Positions 35,024 through 47,400 of a stretch of DNA of 64,000 bases are shown in pieces. Made by a program: the position numbers and the translations under genes. The DNA lies in assembly GCA_007449985.2 (NCBI GenBank), contig VIIQ02000142.1, forward strand, positions 62,001-126,000. Reading direction: 5' to 3'. Source of the stretch: Desmodesmus armatus. Its lineage: Eukaryota > Chlorophyta > Chlorophyceae > Sphaeropleales > Scenedesmaceae. The first letter of the stretch is position 1, and each line of letters opens with the position of its first letter. The notes under the pieces were generated by a model. That model was not told the DNA's origin and made no database searches. It was given only the letters and a program-made list of their open reading frames with translations.

Positions 35024-35624
35024 GCTGCTTTAGGGGCGTAGGGTGCTGTGGGTTCTGCAGTAACAACGGCAGTGTGCACAACACCAAGGTGGTGACACAA
35101 TGCATGAGAGCATGTCGTTAGCAAAGGCAGCAGCTGCGCCAGCCTGAGTATTTGATCGTGGAAGAAGAGTGATCGGACCTGCTCTGGGCGTCAGTCAGGA
35201 TGAAACAAGACCACAACGTGATGACAGCACCACAACTCCGGACGAAGCACCTTCACGACGTGACCTGCAAAACAACTTTGAAGGCTTACGAGAGGATAAA
35301 AGCGACTGGTGACAGCCCGGTTCAGCAAGGAATGACTGGCCTACCCCATACCCTGTGGCGAGGGGTTAAGGCGTTCCTCACATGCAAGCCATGCACCTGT
35401 TGACGCTCCAGTGCGTTGTGCCTAAATACTGCAGCTCTTCGGGGGTGTCTCCACCCTGCATCGGCTTGCTCCATATCCTTGTATGGAAATACTCCATCAA
35501 AGTACCTCACACCAGCTGGCAGGCGCAGCAGACCTTCAGAGCCCTCTGTAGGCCACTATTCTGTTCTGAAAAGCTTGTGCGGCCGCCGATCGTGCCCTAC
35601 GTACAGCGGAGAGGCCCCACAGCC
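35024..35624. promoter_or_regulatory. Shared divergent promoter region with GTAC cores
   Basis: About 600 bp separates the start codons of the transporter (minus, 35023) and the SBP regulator (plus, 35625). GTAC, the core bound by SBP domains and the centre of Chlamydomonas copper-response elements, occurs at 35502-35505 and 35601-35604. Two occurrences in 600 bp are near chance, so autoregulation is only a possibility. No TATA box was identified. Confidence 0.45.
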
Positions 35625-36674
35625 ATGGAATGCCCCCCGAGCGACGCTCCACTGGGCTGCAGCAACCACGGCAGCAACGCACTGCTGAATCTGGACGCCC
35701 TTTTTGCTGAAGGTATGCTGGCAATTTCAGATCTGCATCAGCGGTGGCGTGGGGGCAGGTGGACTTGGTGAGACACCAACCATCAGCAGCAGATTGGATG
35801 TTCTCCTCTGGCGAGGCAGCAGAGCACTTCTCTGGGTGCTTATGCGTCGCAATGCACTCAACTGCTTCTCATTGGTTAATGTTGCTGTGAAAAGCAGTGC
35901 CAGATGGGGGTCATCTCTGGCCTGACACCTAGCAGACAGCATTGGAGGTACCAGCACCTCCATAGCAGCAGGGGTTGAACAAAGCAGACATGGTCCCCCA
36001 AACACCTTTCAACGTGGTGTGATCAATAAACCTATCTGTCGCAACAGCTCAGCCGTTGTGAGCAAGAAAAGGCACCCCCACTTTTCTCTGAAGTGCATTG
36101 GTGACACACTGGCTGCACATCACATGTACAAACATGCATTGTGTTGCGGGAGCCTCGCATGCAGTTAACAGTGATCAGCAGACGGGTTGCAGGTGCAAGC
36201 GAACACTGTCAACATGGCTCAGGTAGCTTCAGCCTTTGCTCCACTGTTCACTCAAGGGCGTCGACCAAATTCTGGGCAGGGGGGGGGGTCACTGAACACC
36301 ACAGCCGCTTGACATCCTCAGTTTTCGGTCAGAGAGTATCGAGCAGCAACAGCAGCAGTAGCAGTGCCTGCTCCCATTGTATGGTTATCACATGTGTGAT
36401 CAGGTCAGGACCATCTGTGCCTTCATCCCCCTTCATCGCTGCAGGTGATGCCCAGACCTGGTCCCTTGACGACTGGAGCTGGAACCCATATGACCTGGAG
36501 ACACAGCCCAAGGGCCAGCAGCAGCTGCAGCAGCTGCACCAGCACCACCAGCAGCAGCATGCAGATGCAGCAATCAACCCTGCAGCCAAAAGGCACAAGC
36601 CTGATGGCCTTGTGATCCCAGCAGCAGCAGCAGCAGCAGGCGGCAGCTGCTGCTCCACGCCAGCATTAACAGCC

Positions 36675-36708
<34 letters not shown>

Positions 36709-39700
36709 CACTGATGGCGCCCCACTTTTTGGCGGGAAACTCTTACCAGGGTATGTTGGCCGGGGGCGACATGGCGGCAGCAGCACAGTATGCCTGGGCG
36801 CAGCAGATGCAGCAGCAGGCACAGATGATGCAAGCAAACTCGGCCGCCGCTGTTGCTGCTGCTGCTGCTGCTGGCGGCGGCGGCTGTGCTGGCAGCAATG
36901 CAGCTGCAGGTGCTGCTCCCCTGAGGCACTGCCAGGCATTGGCCAACGGCCTCCCCTTCCTGCCACAGCCCAATGCAGCAGCAGCAGTAGGTCAGTTCTG
37001 CTGCCCGCCAGTGGCAGCAATGGGCGGTGCCTGTGGCAGCAATGCACCCACTGCTGCCATCCCCGGCTCCTCAGCCGCCGCAGCGGCAGCAATGGCAGCA
37101 ATGCCCGGCACCAACCCCTTGATGGGACTGGACCTGTCAGCAATGGCAGCAATGCAGCAGCAGCAGCAGCAGAGCGCAGCGGGTGACACCACATCTGTGG
37201 CAGAGAGTGGCAGTGCCAGTGACACCGGGTTACACCTGCAGAGGGCAGCAGCAGCAGCGGCAGCACTGCAGCGCGCCGGCAGCAGCATCAACCCCCTGAT
37301 GATGCCCAATGCAGCAGCAGCAGCCGCCGCTGCCGCCGCTGCTGCTGAGACCCCCTCTACTCGTGGCCTCCCAGCCCCTGGCTTCGGGGACGCCGCCGCT
37401 GCTGCTGCTGCTGCTGACAGTGCTGCCGCAGCGGCAGCAGTGACTATTGGTGACGGGTGTGAGGGTGAGGGTGACACCAAGCTGGTGTGCCAGGTGCCTG
37501 GGTGTGGCAAGGACCTGACACACCTGAAGGACTACCACCAGCGCTACAGGATATGCGCCACACACATCAAGCTGCCACAGGTGAGGGGGGGGGGCTGGGT
37601 GGTGTGTGTGGGTGGGTGGGTGGGTGGGTGGGTGGGTGTGTGTGTGGGGGGGGGGTCGTGCATTGTGTGCTTGTTATACAAGTATCCTGTGAGAGGGGGG
37701 GGGGGGGAGGGCGCAAGGGTGAGAGTGAGGGCCCCCAGGCACAAGACAAACTGGAGGAGGGGCGGCTGTGGGTTTGTGGATGATGCGCGAATCTTGCTGT
37801 GTGACAGGTGTTGTTGTAGACGTCGTGCTGCAGCTGGACTGTAACATTTTCATTCCCCCACTCCGTAATCGCGCACACATGCGTGTTGATCACCATCCCC
37901 CCCCCCACCCCACCACCCCCCCCCCCCCACCCCCCCCACCCCCCCACACACCCCACACACCCCACCCCACCCCACCCCACCACCCCACCCCCAGGTGATG
38001 AAGTATGGATGGCTGCAGCGCTTCTGCCAGCAGTGGTTTGGGTGGTGGGGGTAACAGCTGACAAAAGTGTTGGACATGTTGTAAGCAAACTGGTGCACGT
38101 TGACACCCTACATGCGCACACATTTGTGCTGGCCACCTCTCTCTTCCCGCCCCTCACCCCCTCCCCAGGTGATGAGGATGGTCGTCTGCAGCGCTTCTGC
38201 CAGCAGTGATGTGGGTGGTGGGGGGTACCCGCTCTCTTGAGTCTTGCAGATGCAGATGTTGGACGTGTACTGGTGCACGTTGACACCCCACCACCACCAC
38301 CACCCAACATGCGCACACATTTGTGCTGACCAGCTCTCTCTTCCCTCCCCTCCCCCCCCCCCCCCCCAGGTTATGAAGGATGGCCGGCTGCAGCGCTTCT
38401 GCCAGCAGTGCGGCAGGTTCCACGACCTGTCAGCCTTTGACGGCAACCGCAAGTCATGCAGGGAGCAGCTGCAGAAGCACAACGCACGCAGGTGGGTCAA
38501 CACGCATGTGTGTGTGTGTGGGGGGGGGGGGAGGTGCTGTTTGCTATGGGGCTGCACTGCAGGGAGGGTGGTGGGAGGCTGCAGGGAGCAGCTGCAGAAG
38601 CACAACGCACGCAGGTGGGTTTCAAGGAAAGGGGGGCCTGCCGTGTCTCTTGAATAGACTTGTGATGCGGGTGTCGGCATGGCTGTGTCGGATCCTGAGC
38701 TTGATGCAATACTCTTGAAAGTCAGTGATGGTTGTGTAAGGTGTGTGTGTGTGGTGGGGGGTGTCAATGGATTGGAGCCTGTGTAAGGTTTGCATTACAT
38801 TGTGTTGTGACGGTCCTGGCCAGCGGTCATTCTGGGGCCCTTCTTTCAGTAACCAACTGCCGTGTGTGCAAGTTGATTACTCAATCCTGCTGCTGCTGCT
38901 GCTGCTGCTGCGTTGCCCCCTCCCTGCAGGCGTCGTCGTGCTCAGCTAGAGCAGAACATGAGCATGGCTGACACGCTGCTGTCTGCTGTTGATGACAAGA
39001 GTGAGGTGGGCAAGCTGCTGTCAAGCCTGCTGGCCAACCCTTCCAGCTGCAGGCACTACGGCTGGTGCTGGGCATGCAGGTGAGGCGACAGAGGGGATTT
39101 CTGTTCAGGAGGGGGAGAGTGGGGAGGGGGGCGAACATATGAGGGTGGTGGTGGTGGTGGTGGTGGTGGTGACAGGGTGGAGGGGGCAATGGGACGGCCA
39201 ACCCCTTCCAGCTGCAGGCACTGAGGCTGGTGCTGGGCATGCAGGTGAGGCGAACGGGGTCCTGTGTTTTGTTGTGTGTGTGTGTTTGGGGGGGGGGGGT
39301 GACGGAGGGAGGGGGCAGGGGGCCAACAGAGGCAGTCACCAGTTTTACTTTTGTGAAAGACTCTGCTGCTGCAGTGAGCTATTCATAGCCTGCTGCCAAC
39401 CAGCCTTCATCCCCACAAACACACCAGCTGCACCAAACAACTTCGCCCTATGCACCCTCAGTCAGCTGAATGCCACTCAGCCCCTCTCAACTGACCAAAT
39501 GTCTGCTTCTGTTTTTTTGCCTTTTTTGTTCTTGATGCTGATTTCGCTCGTCTGCAGACCCACCCCGCCCTGCCCAACCCAGCAGCCGCCCCCGCCGAGC
39601 ACGCCCCCGCCCTCGGAGCAGCCGCCGCCCAAGCCGCCGACGGCCCAGCCGCCGCAGCCGCAGCCGCCGCCGCAGCCGCTGGCGGCCCGGCGGCTGCGTC

Positions 39701-40602
39701 GGCCCCTGAAAGCTACGAGCTGTCCCGCTCGATCATGGATGGTGTGGGGGCCTATGCCCCGAGCTTCGACAGCGAGCAGCGGGTGGTGAGGCTAGCTGCT
39801 AAGATGTTCAACATCACTCCAAGGGAGCTGCCCCCTGATTTGAAGGCGGCTCTCACTGGGTGGCTGTCTACTGCTCCTGATGCGGTTGAGGGCTACATCA
39901 GGCCTGGCTGCGTGTTCCTGTGCCTGCATGTCACAGTTAGCGTGAGGTGAGGGGAAAGGCGGGGGGGGGGGGGGGGCAAGGAAAAGGGGGGGGGGAAGAA
40001 GTGATGGAGCGAGGAAATCACAGAGGGTAGCAGCTGCTGCTTTTTAGGCCTGGGGGTGGGAAAACCTGGTTTCGCACACCATCATGCTTCCATCCTCAGT
40101 CTGTGTGGCGACCTTTCCTGGTCCCAATCTGCATTTAGGATGTACTGCAGCACAGTGTACCACGCAGTTCCTTTTTCCCAAGTGCCTACATGTTCTGTGG
40201 CTCATCCTCATCTTGTGTGTCTGCCTGTCTCTCCTTTCTTTCCTCTCCCCCCCCCCCCCCCTGTCCCAGTGAGTATGAGGCTGCCAAGTCATGTGGTGTG
40301 CAGCCGCTGCTGCACCACCTGCTGTCACCACATGTTGCCTGCATGTCTCGGTGCTCAACATTCTCTCGTGTCCCTGCCTGTCTTGTCCTCCTCCCCCCCC
40401 CCCCCCCCCTTCATGTCTCAGTGAGTACGAGGCAGCCAAGTCATGTGGTCTGCAGCCTCTGCTGCGGCACCTGCTGTCACCCAGGCACACACCTTCTGGC
40501 ACAACCACGTCTACATGCTGCAGGTGAGGGAGGGGGGGTCTGTGCCTGCATGGTGTGTGCGTGTGGCACGGGGGGGGGGGGGGGGGGGGCGTCTGTGCGC
40601 GC

Positions 40603-40698
<96 letters not shown>

Positions 40699-43600
40699 TG
40701 GGGGGATGCGAGGGGGGGGGATTTCTGGACTTTTGTTGTTTGTGGGTGTTTGCACCGAGAGGGGGCAGCGATAGAGGGAAAGCGGGCGGGGGGGGGGGGT
40801 TCGGCTGTCAGCCAGTCGCGCGTCTGTGATTGCAGTGCGACTTACTGCAGCCTGTGTTCCAGTATGGTAGCTTGAAGATCTTGTTGACCAGTCATCACCG
40901 GACCCTCAACCAAACTGTTTTCGGACACTGCTGCTGCTGCTGCTGCCTGCAGCTGTTTGAGGACGTAGCGGTTGTTCAGAACGGCTCCCTGATGTCCCTA
41001 CAGCAGCTGGACCCCCCCATGCTGGACACACACCGCCTTCCACACGAGCTCTCTGTGTCCCCCCTTTGCGTGGTGGGGGGCCAGGAGGTGGAACTGAACC
41101 TCAGGGGCCGCTGCATTGGGGGGAAGGATGCCTCCGTGCTTTTGAAGAGTGGGGGCCAGTACCTGCAAGCATCTGCTGCTGGTGGTGGTGTTGGTGGCAA
41201 GGAGCAGCAGCAGGTTGAGGATGGGATGGAGGTTGTGAGCTGCTGCTTCAAGGCACCACAGGTAGGTTGGGCCATTCGGAGGGGGGGGGGGCGGAGGGCA
41301 AGGATGGATATGGGGGGGGGGGGGTGGAGCTGAGCCTGAGGGGCCGATGCTGGGGGGGGGGATGCCTCTGTGCTTCTGAAGAGTGGGGGGCATTACCTGC
41401 AAGCATCTGCTGCTGCTGGTGGTGGCGGTGTTGGTGGTGGAAAGGGGCAGCAGCAGCCAATGGAGGATGGGATGGAGATTGTGAGCTGCAGCTTCAAGGC
41501 TCCACAGGTGTGTTGGGCCATTTGGAAGGGGGGGGGCGGGGGAACAGAGGGCAAGGAGAGAGGGCGGGGGGCAGGAGGTGCAGCTCAGCCTGATGGGTTG
41601 CTGCATTCGGGGGCAGGATCCTTTCCTGTCCAAAGTTCCACAGTTGTGACCTACTAGGGTGTCCTGCTATTCAACTTTCTGCCCTGCTGTGCCTGCTGTG
41701 TTGTGGCACAGGTGTCGGCTGGACAGGAGGGTGCTGCTGCTGCTGCTGCTGCCGGCAGGGCTGCTGGCTGTGGTGTTGTGTGGGTTGAGGTGACCAAGGG
41801 AGCATACCTGTCAGAGCCCCGCCCTGTGCTGCTGGTGGAGGACCCGCAGCTGGCTGAGGTGAGGGGCGCACACCTGGTAGTGTGTAGCTTTTGTGTGGGT
41901 GGTGGTGGGGGGGGGGGGACTGGGCAACAATGGGGTGACTTGCAACCAGCTTTCTTCAGCCCAACCTTCAAGTGTGTCTCCCGGGGGGGGGGGGGATGTG
42001 CTGCATTGAGCCCCGCCCTGTGCTGCTGGTGGAGGGCCCACAGCTGGCTGAGGTGAGGGGGCCACATACCTGGTGAAAAGCTTTGGGGGGTAGGGGGTGC
42101 TTTTTTGCGGGTGGAGGGGAGCTGCATCGTGTGCGGTGTGCTGGAACCTCGCCCAAGGCCTGAACCCTGATTTTGAGTGGGTTGATTGTATAGAAAGTGC
42201 TGCGGGCCACATCCTCACACTTGGCTTTCTTCTGCTGCCCACCACCACAGGAGGTCAACAGCCTTCAAGAGCTTGAGGGTTCAGTGCTCACCCCCGACCA
42301 AGTGGATGCCTTGCTGCTAGACCTAGGTGCCCCCCCCCCCTTTCAACCCTACCTGCATTTGCACTGACAAGGCCACCTCTTTTCTGTCTGTTTTCATACT
42401 CCCCCCCCCCCCCTCTCTCCCCCCTCACCACCACCCCCACAGGAGGTCAACAGCCTGCAGGAGCTTGAGGGTTCAGTGCTCACTCCCGACCAAGTCGACG
42501 CTCTGCTGCTAGACCTCGGTGCCGTCCTGCACCCCACCAACCATGCAAAGACAACACTGCCAAATACGGCGATTGAACGCCCTCTACCCGTTGCAACATC
42601 TCCACACTCACCAAGCGCTCCCCTCCCCTGCCCTCATCATCTTGCGGTTTCTCTGTCCACCACCACAGGAGGTGAACAGCCTGCAAGAGCTGGAGGGTTC
42701 AATCCTCACCCCCGACCAAGTGGACGCCCTCCTACTCGACCTCGGCGCAGTCCTCTCACACATCCGATCAGCCCAACAGACCCCAACCCCCTGCTGCTGG
42801 GTCCCCCCCACGGGGCCATAGCAGAGAAGGCGAGGCGGCTGCTGGCCTTTGCCTGTGACCAGGGCTGGCTGGCTGTAGCTGCTGCTGTGATACCACTGGC
42901 GGCGGCTTGTCACAGCTGCGCACACGACATCGTGGCGGCCATACACACCTCTACTGCTCAGGTGGGCATGGGGTGCGCGTATTGTGTGCAAATGTTTTGT
43001 GGGTTTTGGGTGTATCGGCCGGTGTCTAGCTGGGGAGTTTGAGGGGTCCAACAGTTGGAGGTGCACTCAGATTGCTTTCAGACAAACCATCACCTGCATG
43101 TGACCAGGGCTGGCTGGCTGTAGCTGCTGCTGTGATACCACTGGCGGCGGCATGTCACAGCTGTGCACACGACATTGTGGCGGCTATACACGCTTCTACA
43201 GCACAGGTGGGTGTTTTTGTTGGTTAATGTTGATTTTCCTGGTCGGTTGGTGTGTGGTTGGAATATCTAGGGGTGGAACAGTTGGAGGTTCATTTGGTTG
43301 CCACACGACATTGTTGCGGCTCTACACGCATCTACAGCACAGGTGGGTGGGCGCCTTCTTTTGGTTTGACTGTTGACATTGTTCTGTGGGCCGACTAGTG
43401 CAGTCCATGCATACTTTCAATCAACCACGCCTGAAGTCATGTTACACATCACACTTTCTCGCTGTGCGGCCGCCTCACTCACCAATCTCAATCCCTCATC
43501 TCTCCCTGTCACCGCCGCCTCTGCTGCTGTCACACACACAGGATGGTCTCTCCCTGCTGCACCGCGCCGTGCGCTCCGGTTCCCCCAACCTCGTGAGTGG

Positions 43601-44426
43601 CGTCCTCGCATGGGCACAGGAACACCGCTACAGCTGGCCCATTACCAGCGGGGGTCCCGGGGGTGTCACCCCCCTGCACCTCTCAGCCTTACTGGATGAC
43701 GATGGTGTCATTGCGTTGATGTTACTGGATGCCTGTGACGTCACGAACGCTCTCACGGAGTGCGTGACCCCCGACGGGGTGTCCCCCTTCCACCTCGCGT
43801 TCCAAATGGGGCACTGGGGGTTGGACCGGGTGCTGCTGGGGTTGGGGCTGGCACCGATTGTGACCAGTGTGGTGGAGCAGCAGCTGCAGCCGTCGGGCTG
43901 GCAGCTGCTGAAGGAGGCGGCCGTGGAGGACGCAGCCGCCGGCGGCTGCGGCGGCTCGGCAACCGCCGGCGGCTCAGCAGCAGCAGCAGCAGCAGCAGCG
44001 GGAGAGCAGAGGAAGCCAGTGAAGGAGCGGCATACTAGTTGCCTTGATGCCTGCCTGTACTGTCAGAGCACCCTGCCCCCGCTGCTGCTGTCTATTAAGG
44101 CGAAGTGTGCAGGCTGTGGGGAGAAGCAGCCCTGTGTAGCAGGAGGGGACCAGCCAGCCACTCCCCCGTCGGCTACGGCGGCTGCAGCCGCCGCTGCTGC
44201 TGCTGCTGCTGCCAGCCGCCAGCAGAAGCAGCAGCAGAAGGTGGTGGGAGTGAAGAGGTCTGCCAGCAGCAAGGCGAAGGCGGAGGCCGAAGCAGCAGCG
44301 GCTGCGGCAGCCGCCGCCGCCGCTGCTGCTGCTGCTCCTGGCTGCGCTCACTCTACTGGGAAAGTTCTGTCTGTGACTGCTCTCTGCCAGACATGCCATG
44401 CCAACAGGGTGTTGGAGGTGGCTTGA
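35625..44426 (+). CDS. SBP-domain transcription factor with ankyrin repeats, CRR1-like
   Basis: Exons: 35625-35712, 36445-37580, 38370-38491, 38930-39079, 39558-39946, 40422-40523, 40953-41261, 41712-41858, 42669-42961, 43542-44426; about 1,200 residues, close to Chlamydomonas CRR1. The start is [11 protein letters not shown]; exon 2 joins in phase and gives [15 protein letters not shown], as in SPL1-type proteins. The SBP domain (about residues 378-455) has Zn ligands CQVPGC, ICATH and FCQQC-RFH, then a basic NLS (HNARRRRRA). Next come the SPL1/CRR1-type middle domain ([19 protein letters not shown]), ankyrin repeats ([21 protein letters not shown]) and a Cys-rich tail ([23 protein letters not shown]). 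In Chlamydomonas, CRR1 binds GTAC and controls copper and hypoxia responses; the same role here is inferred. Frame breaks occur near 39040, 40486 and 42760. Confidence 0.87.
37995..38620 (+). repeat. Edge copies of the SBP exon at 38370-38491
   Basis: Upstream copies of its 5' edge, [12 protein letters not shown] (37998-38033) and [12 protein letters not shown] (38172-38207), keep CCAGG at the junction. A downstream copy of its 3' edge ([12 protein letters not shown] before GTGGGT) lies at 38580-38614. Each copy removes or alters Zn-ligand codons if spliced in. Confidence 0.88.
39199..39245 (+). repeat. Copy of the 3' edge of the SBP-gene exon at 38930-39079
   Basis: Encodes [16 protein letters not shown] before GTGAGG in the expected frame. 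The authentic exon has one C fewer here and reads out of frame. The copy has no acceptor of its own. Confidence 0.85.
40270..40335 (+). repeat. Upstream copy of the 5' edge of the exon at 40422-40523
   Basis: Encodes [20 protein letters not shown] after TCCCAG, matching [20 protein letters not shown] after CTCAG at 40422. Both have poly-C tracts and intact acceptors. Confidence 0.88.
40605..40697. repeat. (GT)n microsatellite, about 46 units
   Basis: An uninterrupted GT run in an intron of the SBP gene, preceded by a run of about 19 Gs. A shorter (GTG)n run lies at about 39140-39171. Confidence 0.97.
41325..41650 (+). repeat. Downstream copies of the 3' edge of the exon at 40953-41261
   Basis: A first copy ([12 protein letters not shown] through CSFKAPQ before GTGTGT) occupies about 41325-41508. 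A shorter one starts near 41575. Both follow the authentic exon. Confidence 0.85.
42005..42055 (+). repeat. Downstream copy of the 3' edge of the exon at 41712-41858
   Basis: Encodes [15 protein letters not shown] before GTGAGG, versus [15 protein letters not shown] in the exon. Confidence 0.85.
42251..42530 (+). repeat. Two upstream copies of the 5' edge of the exon at 42669-42961
   Basis: [20 protein letters not shown] is encoded after an intact CAG at 42251 and 42443, and again (SILTPDQ) at 42669 in the exon that continues into the ankyrin region. Confidence 0.9.
43095..43345 (+). repeat. Two downstream copies of the 3' edge of the exon at 42669-42961
   Basis: [20 protein letters not shown] through AAIHASTAQ before GTGGGT lies at about 43098-43206, and a shorter [13 protein letters not shown] before GTGGGT at about 43302-43342. 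Confidence 0.88.
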
Positions 44427-44453
44427 GGCCGGGCTGTGTGCTGGGGTTTGGAT

Positions 44454-44458
44454 TGTAA
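44454..44458 (+). terminator. TGTAA polyadenylation motif
   Basis: TGTAA 28 nt after the stop codon of the SBP gene (44424-44426), in the position expected for a chlorophycean poly(A) signal. Confidence 0.5.
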
Positions 44459-47400
44459 CGGTTGCAGGGTTTGAAGGGGTGCAGCATTTAGGGTTTAATG
44501 GCTGGTGCAGGTGCTCCTGCATGTGACCAATCTGCTCTTCTTGCTGGCATCAGCTGTGTTGGGCGCTGACAGCTGTGGGGTGGTTGGGCCTGGGTGGCTG
44601 GCAAAAGAGCCATGACCACTGTACGCATGTGTGCGTGCATGCATGTGTTGTGAATGCTGGGCTGTGCATGCTGGTGCACGGTGGGGTGTGACATTCATGG
44701 CAGTACCTGCCATGTACATGTTGATGCCAGGGGGATGGTGTAAGCTGTTCAGAGCTGAAGTATGGAAATTGTGTGATTGTGTGTGTGTGTACTAGGGTGG
44801 GTGTGTCTGGCGCGGCAGTGCTTTCGTGCAGTGCGCAGGTGTTTGGTGGGTGCAGCTGCAGTGAAAGCGCAGTTTTGCAAGGGTGCAGGAAGGCGAATAC
44901 GTGTGTTGACAACTGCCTCGTGGTGTGTTAAAAAGGGGGGGGCAATGGCAAGTGCAGGCTGCGGTCAGATTTGCATGCAAGGCCACCTTGGCTGGGTGAT
45001 TGGTGGAAGGACATTGATTGTGTGTGTGTGTGGGGGGGGGGGGGCGCAGACATGAGGGTGAGGGTGGAGGGGTTCTGCATCAGCAGCAGTGCTCCTGGGT
45101 GAAGGTCCTTCACTGTGTTGGGTCAGGGCATGGCAACTGTGCGGTTGTTCCTGGGAGTTGCTGCTTTTTGAGGCGTGGACTGTTGCTGCCAGCGGCCACG
45201 TTGTGGTGTTGGTGGGTGCAGGGCAGGTGCTGCTTGGCAGTTGTGGTGATGAGTGCGGCGGCTTCGCACTGCTGTGTGGAGAGCCGACGATGCGTTGGTG
45301 TAGTATGTTGCTGTGTCAGGCTGGGTGGACAAAGTTGTTGGGCCGTGATAGTATCTACACGCCCTTGTTCTTGCGTCCCTGCTTGGCAAAAAGGTTTTCA
45401 GGCATGCGGCCAGTGTGTCTGTTCTGTTTTATGGCTGCTGCTGCTGCTGCTGCTGCTGTCACATTTCATGTGGTGTCAGCAGGCAGCAGAGCATAGGGGG
45501 GATTGACTGGCGCTCATTTTCATGCTGGTCGTAAGGGTGATGTGGCGGTTTCAAGCTTGCGCTGCGTCGTGCACTTGTTATCGGCAGGCGTTGCTGTGCC
45601 TTGCTAACCAGAGAGGCCACTGCTCAAGCATGGCAGCTGCCCCATGCCAAAGTTGCAGCTGCAGATTATTGCCTTGTCAACAGGCTTGTCAGCACAGTCA
45701 ACATGACAGGCTGTTGGCGCTGTCAGTTGGTGACCACTGGCAGGCGGCCCCAGCTTGGACGTGCAGCTTGTTGTTTGCGTCTCACGGGTGCTGGGGTCCA
45801 GTTCTCATCTGTTTTGGCAGTGGGTGTGGACATGTCGTGAAAGCATTGAATGCATGTTGTGATGCCGCGGCGTCACACCTGCTGCTTTTTTACAACAGCA
45901 GCTTCCGGTGTGCTCCGCACAGGGGGGGGTCAGTAATGCTTAGTTGTTGTCGGGGGAGCACTGTTATTGGCTGGGCCCAAAGGGCTTTGCCTATAGCGGT
46001 CGATTTCCGACCTGACCGGAACCGAGGATACACCGGTCTATTATGTTCCGGTATCGGTGCTGTGATGACCGCGCATGGTCTCCAAATTCTGGTCAAATCT
46101 TTCTCACACCTGTCTCGATTTTTTGAGCTCCGTCCCGTTTACACGCGTTTTTTGACAATCCGAGCGAAATTTGAAGGCATATGTTTTCTAGCGTCTGTCT
46201 GCTGCTGTGCCCAAGTCACACTGACTGCAACGGTCACCCAGCTTGCCGACTCCGACCTCAGCATCCGCTGGCATGTTGCTTATACACACACTTTCTTTGT
46301 GCTTACGTCCGATCATCTCCCACGAGCCGGACAACAACGTACTGTCAACTGCACTCAAGTTTCGGAAACGTGTCGTGCATGCTGTGGTGTGTGCTGTAAC
46401 CAGTTGTCCAGAACAGACTAGTTGTATTACAGCAGGTTCTGGTCAGCCAATACGCAATGCAATGGAGCAAGCACATCTGCTGTGCTGAAAATGGCCTCCG
46501 GCTGAGTTCTGCTCAGGCCTGATGACACACCCAAACCAGCCATAAGCGGAAATTCCACCAGTATGGGCCCAGCCGACTTGGCCATAGGCCAATTATTACA
46601 GGACACGTGGCATTGTCAGGAGAACATGGGTGTTACACGGCACGTGGTGGGGAGAGAGGAAGGAAGCTGAGTCAGCAGGAAGATGTTTGTGGCACGCATG
46701 TGCAGCCGCGGGTGCATCATCCGTCCTATTGCCATGCTGCTTTTTGTGGCATTTTGTTCAGGGTCAAGATGCGGGGAACGGTGTGATGTGCACCTGTGCA
46801 GAAGGGGAGAGAGTTGCACAATGTGCCCACAGTGGGTGCCCGTGTCCAGCCATTGCTGACTAGGGTTGCATTTGTGGCAGTTACACTTTTCGCAGCAGCA
46901 ACATAGCTGCATGTGCCTGGGAGTTGTATGCTGCCGAGAGTCGACTGTGTTGGGTAACTGTCTTCACCACAGAAGTTTACAAGAACTTTGCAAGCGGGGT
47001 CCAGTTGAAAGAATACATGATGTTGATTGGACCTGATGCGTACACTTGATGCCACTAGGGGAGTCGCAGTCAGCAAAGAACGGAATTTGTTGGCATAGAG
47101 GACATTGCAGTGTCAGCATGACAATGGCATTTGGTGCAAACTGCAGCATTTGTTGAGAGCTGGCTTCATAGCGCACAACGTTGGGGCATGGGCACGACTG
47201 TGATACAGTCGTCAGTCCTGGAAACTAGGTATGTACATAACTGCCAAGGTGCCATGATCTTACAGCAGCTCACTCCAGATTACAATGCTGCACAAGAAAA
47301 CAGCAACGACTTTGTCTACGGCATCCCTCCGTGGTAAAATAAAAAGCGGGCACTGTACAATTCGCACCCCAGCTGCCATCATCAGTCTACATCCTGCCTG

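Noticed and set aside
36574..37510. Long minus-strand Leu/Pro/Ala ORFs
   Set aside because: Antisense shadows of the repeat-rich second exon of the SBP gene.
40443..40829. Cys/Val repeat ORFs
   Set aside because: Frames through the (GT)n microsatellite; not coding.
45522..46421. 299-codon plus-strand ORF
   Set aside because: Cys-rich but irregular composition, crosses a clear composition change near 46.0 kb, no motif, no splice signals; probably 3' flank of the SBP gene.
46726..47076. Minus-strand ORF with some protein-like composition
   Set aside because: No recognisable domain, no leader, no convincing start or splice context.
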